From NCBI GenBank assembly GCA_013339765.2, contig CM023448.1, positions 285,936,817-286,000,816 of the forward strand: 64,000 nucleotides of DNA, in the 5' to 3' direction. Origin of the DNA: Haemaphysalis longicornis. Its lineage: Eukaryota > Arthropoda > Arachnida > Ixodida > Ixodidae. Position numbers and translations under genes: made by a program. Shown one piece after another: positions 35,735-46,859 of this stretch (the first letter of the stretch is position 1; the number at the start of each line of letters is the position of its first letter). Under the pieces are notes generated by a model. It had not been told where the DNA came from and did not search any database. It was given only the letters and a program-made list of their open reading frames with translations.

Positions 35735-38439
35735 AGAACCTTCCAACCTTTTTATTTTCAGTTAAACATTGCTTATACTAACATCAGAAGCATAATTCCA
35801 AAACGCGCCCAGCTACACAGTTTCATCGACGACATTGACGCCGACGTTGTTGCGCTAACAGAAACGTGGCTTCACAAAGACATCCTTGATGCTGAAATAC
35901 TTCCGCCAAGCATGAACTTTAAGCTTTTTCGCCGGGATCGAGAGGAGAGAAGAGGAGGGGGCGTCCTTGTAGCCGTCAGGAATACCTTATCATCATTCCT
36001 TATTACCCACGAAGTAAACATAGAACTAACATGGATTTGCATATCACCTTCATCATCCAAATCGGTCTTCGGAGTCTGTTACCGGCCCCCAGACAGTTCC
36101 CCTTTATTCAGTGATCACCTTTGTCAATCATTAACTGCAATTAAAAGTAGATTTCCGCATTCCCCCATTTATCATTTCGGCGATATAACTTTAGACTTCA
36201 ACCTTCATCAGTCCATCACACGCCCTACTAGGGGTGACAACACTCTAGATCTTCTACTCACATCATGCCCAGATGACATCTCGAATGTGACTGCTCACCC
36301 AGGCCTCAGTGACCACAACCTACTCCACATTTCCTTAGCTTCACCTGTGACCGAAAAATCCCCTAAGAAGCAGTTAATTACAGACTACAAAAGGGCTAAT
36401 TTCGAAGTGATAAACTCCGGGCTTGCTCACTCCCTTGAGAACTTTCAAAGCATCCACTTAACCCACTCTGTCAACGCTAAGTGGGAGCTTTTCAAGACTA
36501 CGCTGATTAACCTTAAAAATAGGTACATACCCTCCATACTCATTACCACAGATTCCAACAACCCATGGTTTAACAAACACCTCAAAGCCCTGCTTAACCG
36601 GAAGAAACGTCTGTATAGGCGAGCCAAGTCTAACAACAACCCTGAGGCATGGGATAAATACTACATTAGTTCCAAACAGTACCTCAACGAAGTGGCTGCT
36701 GCTAAGCGCCAGTTTTTCTCCACAGACCTGCTCTCAGTGCTCCAAACTAATCCCAACAAATTTTGCGTACCCTGTCCTCAAAATATCAACCCAGCCAAAT
36801 CGAACTAGTCAATTCAGATGGTAATCCTGTAAGTCCAGACCAGTGTGCTTCAACATTTAATAATAATTTCGCGTCGGTTTTTGCGGACCATCCTACCACT
36901 CCCACCCTACCAGTCTCGCATCCTTCGCCCCAGCCAATGCCTGAAATACTAATCTCTCCTGAGGGCATATCTCAATTGATTAACTCTCTCAAGCTCTCCT
37001 CCTCCGCCGGTTGTGACCTTATCAATAGCAAACTACTTAAAGGTACCATAGAATTGTCTAGCGAGATCCTCTGCGTAATATTCACTCAATCGTTAAAAAC
37101 AGGTGACATACCAGACGACTGGTAAAAAACCCAAATTATTCCTACCTTCAAGTCCGGTGATGGTGCAATGCCCTCCAATTATCGTCCGATTTCACTGACA
37201 TGCATACCATGCAAGCTACTTGAGCATATCATAGCCACTAGTATTATGACTCACCTAGACTCTATTAACTTCTTTTACCCGCATCAACATGGCTTCCGCA
37301 AACTACTATCTTGCGAAACCCAGCTAGCAGAGTTCACCCATGACGTTCTCCACGAAATGGATAACAACCTCCAAGTGGATGCCATCTTTCTGGACTTCGC
37401 CAAAGCATTTGACCGTGTCCCACATGATCTACTACTAGCTAAGCTATCCGTCCTGGGTCTCCCCCCCTAACCTTATCTCTTGGATCAAACATTTCTTAGA
37501 AAACAGGAAACAATTCACCACCGCCAATAACTGCCACTTTCCACTCGCAGATGTATTGTCGGGTGTACCCCAGGGTGCCTGTCTATCCCCTCTCCTCTTC
37601 CTTATCTACATCAATGACCTTCCACGTAACATACTAACAAAATTAAGGGTTTTTGCGGACGACTGCGTTGTTTATTCGGCCATCCACAGCCCGGAAGAGT
37701 CCGAAAACCTCCAGAAAGACCTCAATACGATTTCATATTGGTGCGACTCCTCACTCATGCCTTTAAATCTAGCTAAATGCAGGCTATTGTCATTCACACG
37801 CAAAAAGAGTCTTTCTTCTTACCCCTACAAAATTAATTCGGTTCCTGTCGACCGGACCTCGGTGTTCACATGACCTCCTCTCTGTCCTGGACCAAACATG
37901 TGGAACCAATCTGCGTAGACGCCTCACGGGCTCTCGGCTACTTACGTAGGAACCTAAAATCGGCATCTCCGGACATAAAACAACTAGCTTACCTTACATT
38001 CATCAGACCCAAGCTCGAATACACTTCTTCCATTTGGAACCCTTCACAAGCCAACCTTACAAACAAATTAGAAGCTGTCCAGAACCGAGCTGCCCGCTTT
38101 ATATGTAACCAATATTCTAACAACATTAGCGTGAGTGCCCTTAAACACTCATTATCCCTCCCTTCACTAGCTTCGCGTCGAACCATCTCCCGTCTTTGCT
38201 TACTCCATTGTTTCTTTTACCACCCACGACTGAGGCACCCTTTGCTAAAACCTCCTCCGAGAACGGCATCCCGCCTAAACCACAGTCACCCAATAGAGCG
38301 CATCGCTGGTCGCACTTCAGCTATGAATAACTCCTTTTTCCTACATTCTATCATACTTTGGAACAAGTTGCCTAACGAAATCGCTACCTGTTCAAACCGC
38401 ACAACCTTTCGCGATAAACTTAATCGCTACATACAGTAA
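35735..38439 (+). pseudogene. LINE ORF2: endonuclease and reverse transcriptase, broken
   Basis: The endonuclease has TNIRSI, TETWL, RRGGGVLVAV and LSDHNLL. The GDFN catalytic block is replaced by GDITLDF, apparently through a deletion. The RT has NYRPISLTCIPCK, HGFRK, FLDFAKAFDRVPH, GVPQGACLSPLLF and FADDCVVY. A thumb and C-terminal region follow, ending at 38439. Frameshifts lie near 36790, 37470 and 37865, with a stop at about 37123. Confidence 0.85.
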
Positions 38440-38816
38440 TTCCCTTCTCTATTTTATCGCTCGCCAATCACCCCCACTCCACTCTCCAAAATTGTGTACT
38501 CCATAAATTATTATTCTGTTGCTCCATCTTGTAAACGAATGCATATGTGTCTGCCCTGCTGCCCCAGCTCCTCTTTTATGGTATATGCTCGCTTTTGTAT
38601 AAACTTACTCTGTCTTTCAGCTTGCCTCAGTGTACCCTGTACATAGATTTTTTTTATTATTTTTTTTTATTTTGAAATTTTGTAACGATTTTTGCTGTGC
38701 CTTGATTTCTTCGGTGTTCACTGTGTACTTTATTCAACCTTTTATTATTGCCCCCCCCCCCTCATGTAATGCCTTCGGTCTTTTGAAATGGCAATAAATG
38801 AAATGAAATAAATGAT

Positions 38817-39957
38817 ATTGTTTCCGTGCCTTTTTTACCGCCTTGTCCTATTGCCAATCGTTGCCCACACAAGTCCCGATCCATAAACGTCCACCTCGGG
38901 CATCAAAAAGCGCCCCAGTTTCCTTGGTGCTATCGTAATAATGTTCTTGGATACTTCCTTTTGTGCTTTACAGACCTTAATATACTTCATTGCCATCCTT
39001 TCCGCTTACTTAGCTGCCTCCGTTTCCTTTCTTTTCTAACGGCCCTGAAAGTTTCTAATGTCATCAGCTCTGTAGTTCTCAGCTCGGTGAGCGCTGACGC
39101 TTTTAACGTACACGATTCTATGCACTCTCCTTGCCCATATCTTGTGATGCAAGTTTCTATTCCTCTCCTCAAAACGTATTTTACTTGGTGCTTCTGTGGC
39201 TCCAAGGAGACCTAAGCCGATATCTGCGTACTCCGTGGTCTTATCACGAGCTCCCGGGGCCAATCGGCAGATTGCCTTCTCGTTCACTTGCCGCCACGAC
39301 AGGATCTGCGACTTTATGGTCGCTACCGAGCTGCTTTTTACCTCCTCCCCCGTCGTCATTTCATTTAATCGTTCGTACGCGTTTCCTGAAGCTGGCGCCA
39401 TGGGGAACGGACGGTTGAGATTTTAGACACCGGTTGGGGGAATTGAACACTCGTGTGCATTGTACAACGCACGGGCGCTGCCTATTTCAGTAATGTCATT
39501 TCTCTTGCCCCGTATTGTCTCTTAGAGAGCACAAGAAGTACTACGAGGGCTGCAGGATACCTTTAAATGTACTCATAAGACTTGAGCGCTCCAGTCACTC
39601 GTGAAAAATAACAAAACAAAGTCCGCCACAGGCGCTTACTTTGCGATAGAATATTGTGTACGACGCCCTGATTACCCCTTGAGTAAAGAAACACGTGTCC
39701 TTTGCACCGACAATGTATTCGAGTTATTAAGAGGCGGAAAATGCACAACACTCGCGTGTCAAGTTCGCACAGGTGCTTGGTTTCATTAAGTTATTAAAGC
39801 TGAAGCAACTACTATATACACCTTACACAGACCCGACTTTCAGCGAGCGCTACACATCTCTTGGGTTTGCCATGAAATCTGTTAGGGTGCGGCTATAAAA
39901 TTGGCAGCTGTGGTTTTTTGTTCTTATTCGTTATAATGCAAAAAATGACGCACTTAC
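38817..39957. other. Rest of gene 5 intron, nothing recognised
   Basis: I looked for a nearer C-cassette exon for gene 5 and found none with an acceptor, phase and C-x11-C. Minus-strand 39401-39036 is open for 121 residues, but with no domain I recognise. Confidence 0.4.
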
Positions 39958-40124
39958 TTCTCTGCACCTGCCTCATTGGCACCGGAACAGTGTCAGAGCA
40001 GTTGACATCAAAAGCCCTGGCCAGAAGGCTGCGCATCATTGACATGTTGTGCGTCTCGTCGAAGACCATGCAGTGGTGTCGAACCTGAGCTTGTTGGATG
40101 CACGACTCGAATTCGTGAATGGCA
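39958..40124 (-). CDS. Array gene 5: N-cassette exon
   Basis: The acceptor ends aaacaag (AG at 40126-40125), preceded by a modest pyrimidine tract. The donor is a perfect gtaagt (39957-39952). The 167 bases run phase 1 to phase 1. Seven codons precede C-x9-C-x23-C; about ten further residues follow before the donor. FESC here matches FENC and FQNC in genes 6 and 4. The most likely continuation is 31405-31748. Function unknown. Confidence 0.75.
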
Positions 40125-41042
40125 CTTGTTTCAGGAAAAGGAGAGAGAGAAAATAAAACCGCTTTTAATGCCACATGGCAGCGCGTTGTTTAATTGGCAC
40201 CATGTGTATAACGTTGCACGCATGCGCATCCTTTGATTCGACGCAACTGTGCTTAGTGGCGTTGTGATTCCTAATACCTCAGATTGGAGGGGGGGGATGA
40301 CGCGTTTTGTTTATATTAAAACAAAAGGAGTACCACACGAACACGGGTGGGGTACTAGTAACTTTATTGGCGCTTGGTTTATCCACCACAAAAAACGACA
40401 TGCAATGCTAGTCGTAGCCCCCTACCAGATGCTTATGGTGTACTGGATAAGTAGTTTCTTTTTTCTTATGGCCAGCTGCATAGGTGGCGAAATATCTAAT
40501 CTATTCTATTTTAAGTAAAGCATCAGTTTTGAAAAGTGAACAGTGGTGTCCCCTAGTCTTTCAAACATATATTCACAGTTTCAACACTAGCAGCTCGTGT
40601 TAGTGTTAGTTTAAAACCGGGAGCATAGCTTCGTCGGTATAGGCACGCGTGCGGACATACAGAAAACGCTTTTAGGAATGAATAAGGCTGAAAACGCTTA
40701 TTCGTTTCTAGCAAACGACGTAACAATTCCACGAGCATGGCTAAGCTACAATAATCGTCCGCAATATTTAGGGGAAAATGAACGACTAAGCTAGCTTTCA
40801 AGCTGATTGAGTTTAGGAAAGGCGAACTTTCACGTAAGTTTACCTCACTGAAAGGCATTAAAGCTCAAATGAGTTCACGTATGAATCTGAATGCGGAGGT
40901 AAGCCACACTGCTACTCCACTGGGCAGGGAGCTTTCGAAAAAAAAATCATTTATGAAAGAAATTTCAATTTCCACTTGAGGCTGCTGTTTCCGTAACAAC
41001 ACTGCGGCTGGCACAAGGTCGCAAGTATGGAGCAATGAATGG
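40125..41042. other. No recognised gene
   Basis: GA-rich tract near 40140-40155. This would be the upstream intron or promoter region of gene 5, but no signal-peptide exon was recognised. Confidence 0.4.
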
Positions 41043-43391
41043 TGTTACGAGTCTGCACGCAACTACCATGTTCGCACATGCTGCAAGTCGTGGAGTGCTC
41101 CTGTGCTTTGTGGTAAAGCCTACCCCTACGTGCACATCCCGCATGGGTGGAGCCATTGCTGCGACAGCCAACGGATCGAGTTGAAACTTGTCGCGGCGGG
41201 GCGGACGCCGCAGCCGAGATCTCTCCCCCCTCTCTCAGGCTCAGAGAGCACCGCTGCTTCCGGCCCCTCACCAACTTTTGAAGGAGTGTTGTGTGTCTGT
41301 ACTGTGTTCGGGTCGAGCGCAAAAGCACTAGGAGAACTGTTTGACCGTTAGCTCATCGGGCATAAATACGGGGTGCCTCCGAGCGCGAAATTCATTCGTT
41401 TTGGAGCAGCGATGCCATGCTCTCGCTCTTCTGGAGTCCTGTGCTGTAACCTCGCCCGGAAGGGTATTGTTCCTGTATTGCTTCGGTTCATCTCTCGCCA
41501 TGCAGTAAACCAGTTAAAGGGGCCCTGAAAGGCGTTTTGAGCACAATAAATTGACTAGCGCAATCGTTAGATTGGGCCGTCAACATCATCTGTGCCAAGT
41601 ATTACTCTTTTACGCGCAGTGGAAAGCTCACACTTTTGTTGCAAAGTTTGTCGTTTTTTTCTCACCCTTTCCTTCGTGTTTTTGGACGCCGCCATCTTCA
41701 CATGTCTACATCATCGATTCCCAGATGTTCGTCATGAGCTAGACATCCTGCTATTGGGCGGCTTTTTCACGCACTTCCGGCAACGAGATGAGTCGTCTGC
41801 TCAGCGGCGGCTCGCCGGCTGCTCTGCCAGTGGAGTGCCGGAGTGCTTGGACATTTTACAACAAACGAAACAAGTGCAAACAAGCGCTTAACCGTTTGTA
41901 TTGAATGCAAAACGGCCCTAACACGACATTGATATTCTCTTACTTGAGTACGTTCCATAAAGAAAGCGTTGAAGCCCCGTGGCACTTCTTTCTTGCAATC
42001 GCAGAGAACGCCCTGAGCCGAATGCCCGGGTTTGACGCATACATTTTATTCAACTTCCAAACAATCCAGAGATGTGTTTCGAACGAACACAACGTCACAA
42101 CATGCGTTGCAAGTCCGAACCGCGACTGACAGACGATGGGTTGCCTCCTCCTGCCCCTCGTAAATTCGGCACTCACCTCGCGCGCGGTTTGCGGGGACGA
42201 ACAGCAAGTCACTTAACTCTGGCGCACAAGCCGAGATGGCTTTTAGCCACGCACACTGCACATACCCCATGCGAGGTTGAGTTGTACGCCGCTCGAGAAA
42301 GATAATCCAGACCATGGGAAGCACTATCCACCCGCAGAAGCACAACGTCGCATTTCATCGCGAAACAAAGGCGTCCACAACACACACACCATCGCCTCCT
42401 GTAATGCCAAACGCATCTCGCACTTCCAAATGGGAGTGAGTAGTATGCCTGCAGTGCCCATATGCCGCGAGGTGGGGCCCCAAGCTGAACCGGGATCACG
42501 CAACCGTAACTGACTTCTAGAGCGGTTTGTGCCTTGTTGCCAGGGCAACCGATGTTTGATATTGTCGAAGAAATGGTGCTCGCTCCAGCGCTAGATAGCT
42601 CAAAAGCCGGAGCATGTTTTGCCAACGTTGCCGCTCTCCACCACGCGTCGCCCCAAGCTGAACTGGTGTTTTGTGCACGGGTTCTGTATCGGTTTAAAAT
42701 GTCTTTTTCACATGCCGCCGCCACAAAATAAGACCCGGCACCAGCGGGGCCACATCTGATACGGCGCTTTTTGGATAAACAGTGCGCTGTGCATCCAAGG
42801 GAGCGAGCGCAGGATCCTCCCCGTGCGGCTGCGAGTTCGCCGCCGATAAAAAGTCGCGTGCCGCCGATAGCAAAGTTCTGCAGCAACGTACACCGCGAAA
42901 GGGCAAGGCCAGGCCGCCGCACACATGGGTCTAGATTTTTCGTTCGCTTGAGCTGAGTGCGGGATTCACGGTGTCAACAAATCTTGCCCGTAGCAGACGG
43001 CTGTGTGAGCAGCGCAATAGCGGAAGTACGTCACCGCGGAGGAGCGCAGCATCATGGGAGGGAAGGCTCGCTCGCCGTCAACAGCGGAGAGTAAGTTGAA
43101 AGGAGGAGGAAACGCGGCTTGACGATAATGCGCGGTTTTTGATTTACGATTTCTCAGCTAATACTCATCGCTTCAACAAAATTCTTGCGGGAGGAGATTG
43201 CTAATACATTGCTTTATTTGGTTACATGTACATCAACGCATCGGCGGAAGGTATTTCAGGACCCCTTTAAGTTTGCCTTCGGCTTCCTGTCGTCATCGTC
43301 AAGGCCTTTGCTGGCCTCTCACCACCACGCTACCACACGCATGACGGAAGCGACGCAGCCCGGTTCGTGGACGCCTTCCCGAATGTTACTA
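41043..43391 (+). repeat. 5' LTR, split by a nested insertion
   Basis: The parts 41043-41514 and 43270-43391 together match 46235-46847. The end reads GTTACTA instead of GTAACA. A candidate primer site TGGTTGCCAGCG starts at 43393. Confidence 0.8.
41515..43269. mobile_element. Nested DNA transposon with TAAAGGGG termini
   Basis: It interrupts the 5' LTR at AGT, which is duplicated (41512-41514 and 43270-43272). Inverted ends: TAAAGGGGCCCTGAAA at the left, and the complement of TAAAGGGGTCCTGAAA at the right. The intact 3' LTR shows the empty site (CAAGTTTGCC). No transposase domain was recognised in open frames such as 42922-42209 (minus). A 3-bp duplication would fit PIF/Harbinger-type chemistry, but this is not established. 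Confidence 0.8.
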
Positions 43392-43399
43392 CTGGTTGC

Positions 43400-44747
43400 C
43401 AGCGATGGGATGGCAACTTGGTAACCAGTGGTGTGAGATATAACACCACGGACCGCAAGGCGGCTCCAGACTTCGCAGAATTCACGGCAATCAATGGTGA
43501 GTGCGGGACCTTTCTTCACTGAGTTTTTACCAGGCTTCACAGGATAGCTGGTAGGACGTGTTTTTGCCGCGTGGGTTATTCGCGCAAAACAATTTTGGTG
43601 TAGTGGGAAAGAAGTACTCTAGACCGGTCATGAGTTTGAAGGCGTTGAAAAAAACCGCAGTTGTTGGAGCTTGAAAAATAATTACGCTTGGATGTTTCGG
43701 ACGCGCTGAGACAGCCAGAACTGATCCAGGCTATACTCGCTGTTAGGGCTGGCGATGACGAGCTGCCAGAGTGCATCGAGCTGATCAATGACGGGTACCG
43801 CGACACGTCAGACTGCAGGGGCAAAACGCGAGTAGAGAAGGCAAGAGAGGGAACGTGAACTCGAGAGCGAGAAACGAGAACACGATCTTCAGCTAGATCG
43901 AGAAAAGCGACAGCATGAGCTGGAGATGAAGTGTTTAGAGGTCTAGGCCGCTCGACTTAGGCGGAAGAGGGACAACAGCGTACAGTATGCGGTGACTGAG
44001 CGAGATACGTTGCGAAAGAGCGACCTAACGCGACCTTACAAGGTAGGAGAAGACATCGGTCTTTTTTGGGTTAATTCCGAGCGTACGTGCGAGAAGACAG
44101 TTTAGCCGAAACATGGCATCAGAAGCTGCTTACGCTTGTGCCAGGGGAAGCATCTGAAGTGACGGCCCACTTGGCAAAGAGGAGGCGGAGGACTGCCAGA
44201 AAGTACAGGCTGTCGAAGAGGAGGTTCGCCAGAAATTCCGTGAAGGCGAGAGAGCTAAGGGCGACTCGTACTCAGAATTCGCCTATAAGCTGAAGGCTAA
44301 CATGGAAGAGTGGCTCAAAGAGGCAAAGGCTTTCGGAAAGCACGACAAGGTATGTGAATGTTTCGTTCTGGAACAGTTTTAACTCCGACTACCGGAAAAC
44401 ATGAGGCTTTGGGTGCAAGACTGGGCAGGGGTAAATACTGTGGATCGTGCAGCTCCGCTCGCGCACGAGTTCGTCTCACTTCGAGGTGCGCAGGAGCCGA
44501 AAGAAGGCCAAAAAGAGTTCAGGAAGAGGCCTGGCAATTCAGGGTCGAAAGGCAGAGCTTCCCTGAAGACGATGGAGCAAACAAAACCGTATTCTCGGGT
44601 AGTAAAACGGACCGGAAAAACGAAAAGGGAGCAGACGCTGAGGAGCAGAGCCGAAAGAAAGCTTTCGAAGCGTGCAAACAGGCTGCGTGTTACAATTGCG
44701 GCGAGACACGGCGTTTCGCTGCAAGTTGCAAGTTGTAAGAAAGGCAA
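43400..44747 (+). pseudogene. Decayed gag with defective zinc knuckle
   Basis: In alternating frames the sequence reads blocks typical of arthropod gypsy gag proteins: Glu/Arg-rich helices, LLTLVPGEASEV, SEFAYKLKANMEEWL and a late zinc-knuckle region. The knuckle at 44688-44729 has C-x2-C and the last Cys, but Arg replaces the zinc-binding His (CYNCGETRRFAASC). Several frameshifts are present. Confidence 0.7.
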
Positions 44748-46234
44748 GCTCGTCTTTCACGTAATATGCGAGAGTGAGGACATCAGGCAGTTTCAGAAGC
44801 CCTACACGTGAGCTCGTGGTCAACGGTAAACCGTACCGAGTTCTTCGCGAATCTGCGGCGACGGTAGACATGATCCACCCTTCATACGTAAGAACCGGAT
44901 CAGCTGACAGGACAGTGTTTGGGTGAAACAGACCGTAGCAGCGCGGAACGTGCGCCCGCCGATTCCTAAAGTCCGCATCGCAGGTCAGTTTGCTGAATTG
45001 ATTACCCAGGCGACGGTAGCCCCACCATTTCTTCCTGAATAGAGGTACCTATTCTCGAATAGGTACGGTCAGCTTTGGCGTGAGAACGGGTACATTTTCG
45101 AAACACTGCCAAGGAAGCAATCTAGTGAGTTACATGCGAAAGGCACAAGTAAGGATAGTGTCGCCACCTGTGAGAGGAACGGGGTGACTGAAAGAGATAG
45201 CGGAGATAGCGTATTACCGGAGGCTCACGACAGGTGGCAGCACGAGTCCGTTGAAACGAAAGGTGTTTCCTCAGACGCGAGTTCGGACTCGAGCGACGTT
45301 CTGGCAGAGCCGGCAGTCGAGACGCCAAAAGATACGCACAATGCAGCTAAGAGTGACGACGATGCCGCGACTGAGCGCGTCGATTGCGTCCTGCCTCCAA
45401 ATCAGGTACTCGATGTCAAGCAAGGACCAGTGAAGCTCGTAGCGATTCCCCTGTCCCTTGGGGCTGAGCCGTCTTTTAGGTCCCGTCAGCACGGATCTAG
45501 CGTATCATTGACAGCCAGAAAAAATAACGAAAACAACCATCGATGTTTGCTTACCGACGGTGTCGCAAAAAAGGCGGTAGACGACAGGAGAGGAAATGCT
45601 TCCGTGCATTGTGGCGGCGCATGTTCCCCTGTGAACACGCCGAGTAGCAGCGCCGTGCGCTCGCGGGGCCTACGAGGAGCACAAAAGCGCACGCCTTGCT
45701 CAGCGGTAGAAATTATGGCAATTTTCTGCGCGCGCTCGAGATGCGCTTCGGAGAACGACCGATGTCCTGTCAACCGGTCCCAGCAACCTTCAAAGAACGG
45801 GTGGACCGAAGGTGCGATTCCAAAAGGGGTAACTCTGGGCAATGCCGAGAGCTCGAGTCGCAGCTCTCAGCCCCATAGTGGCGTGTAGACGTCTAACTTT
45901 CTCCATTGGATTGTTATTCCTGAAGCAGGTTTCGCCCTTTCAAGTCACGCTTTCAAGTTCGTGGGCTTGGCTAAAGTACTGCTGGCCTAAAATGTAACTA
46001 TTTAATTGCGTATTTTTGCGCAACTAAAAGCCTGCTAGAGCTTCAGTGTGGAATTGTCTTCGCACTTGCCGGCGATGTTGTTCTGTCGCTTCCCTGACCA
46101 AGCCAGAGACGTTTCTGGGAAACTATTCGTTCAGTGACCGGCCCAGTGAAGCACCAGCACAGTATCGTTCATCCTTCCGGACAACGGTTGAAGACCCTTA
46201 TCCCTCGGGATCTTCGAACTACTGGCGGAGAAGC
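44748..46234 (+). pseudogene. Protease-region remnant and deleted pol
   Basis: The longest open part, 45184-45888, encodes a Ser/Asp-rich segment like the linker between protease and RT in related elements. No RT, RNase H or integrase motif is found before the 3' LTR, indicating a large internal deletion. Confidence 0.6.
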
Positions 46235-46847
46235 TGTTACGATTCTGCGCGCCGCTATCCTGTTCGCGCGTGCTGCAAGTTGCGGAGTGCTCCTGTGCTT
46301 TGTGGCACAGCCCACCCCTACGTGCACCTTCCGCGTGGGCGCCTCGCTGTCGGTCACTCAAGCCGTTGCAGCGACAGCCAAATGATCAAGTTGAAACTTG
46401 TCCCGGTGAGGCGGACGCCGCAGCCGAGATTTCCTCTCCCCCCTCTCTCAGACTCTGCGAGCGCCGCTGCTTCCAGCCCTCACCAACTCTTGAAGGAGTG
46501 TTGTGTGTCTGTACTGTGTTCGGGCCGTGCGCTGAAGCACTAGGAGAACTGTTTGACCATTAGCGCATCGGGCATAAATAAGGGGTGCCTCCTAGCGCAA
46601 AATTCATTCGTTTTCGAGCAGCGAATACATGCTGTCGCTCTGCTCAAGCCCTGTACTGTGACCACGCCCGGAAAGGTATTTTTCATGTGTTGCATCGGCT
46701 CATCTCTCACCATGCAGTAAACAAGTTTGCCTTCGGCTCCATGTCGTCATCAAGGCAGCAACCTTTGCTGGCCGCTCACCAACACGCTACCACACGCATG
46801 ACGGAGGGGACCGAGCCCGGTTGGGGGACGCCTTCCCGAATGTAACA
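46235..46847 (+). repeat. 3' LTR
   Basis: 613 bp, TGTTACGATT to TGTAACA. It shares most of its sequence with the split 5' LTR, with noticeable divergence, so it is older than the gypsy copy at 16766-22695. Confidence 0.85.
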
Positions 46848-46859
46848 ATGGCTAGATAC

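Larger units (their letters stand above)
34594..38816 (+). mobile_element. Near full-length LINE with two ORFs (CR1/L2-like)
   Basis: A plus-strand element of about 4.2 kb with a short 5' leader, ORF1 (34636-35704), ORF2 (35735-38439) and an AT-rich 3' UTR. The tail is made of AATGAAATGAAATAA-type repeats ending about 38816. Its 5' end abuts the Tigger-like element. It is decayed by frameshifts. It fills much of gene 5's intron, in the orientation opposite to the gene. Confidence 0.85.
41043..46847 (+). mobile_element. Ty3/gypsy-like LTR element with a nested DNA transposon; pol largely deleted
   Basis: The LTRs begin TGTTACGA and end GTAACA (3' copy). Target duplications ATGG flank the element at 41039-41042 and 46848-46851. 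The interior has a decayed gag and a fragment of protease-region sequence, but no RT, RNase H or integrase, so the element is non-autonomous. The 5' LTR is interrupted by a 1.76-kb DNA element. The right end lies 12 bp past gene 6's stop codon. Confidence 0.85.

Noticed and set aside
42209..42922. 237-residue minus-strand frame in the nested transposon
   Set aside because: No transposase motifs; compositionally random. Chance open frame.
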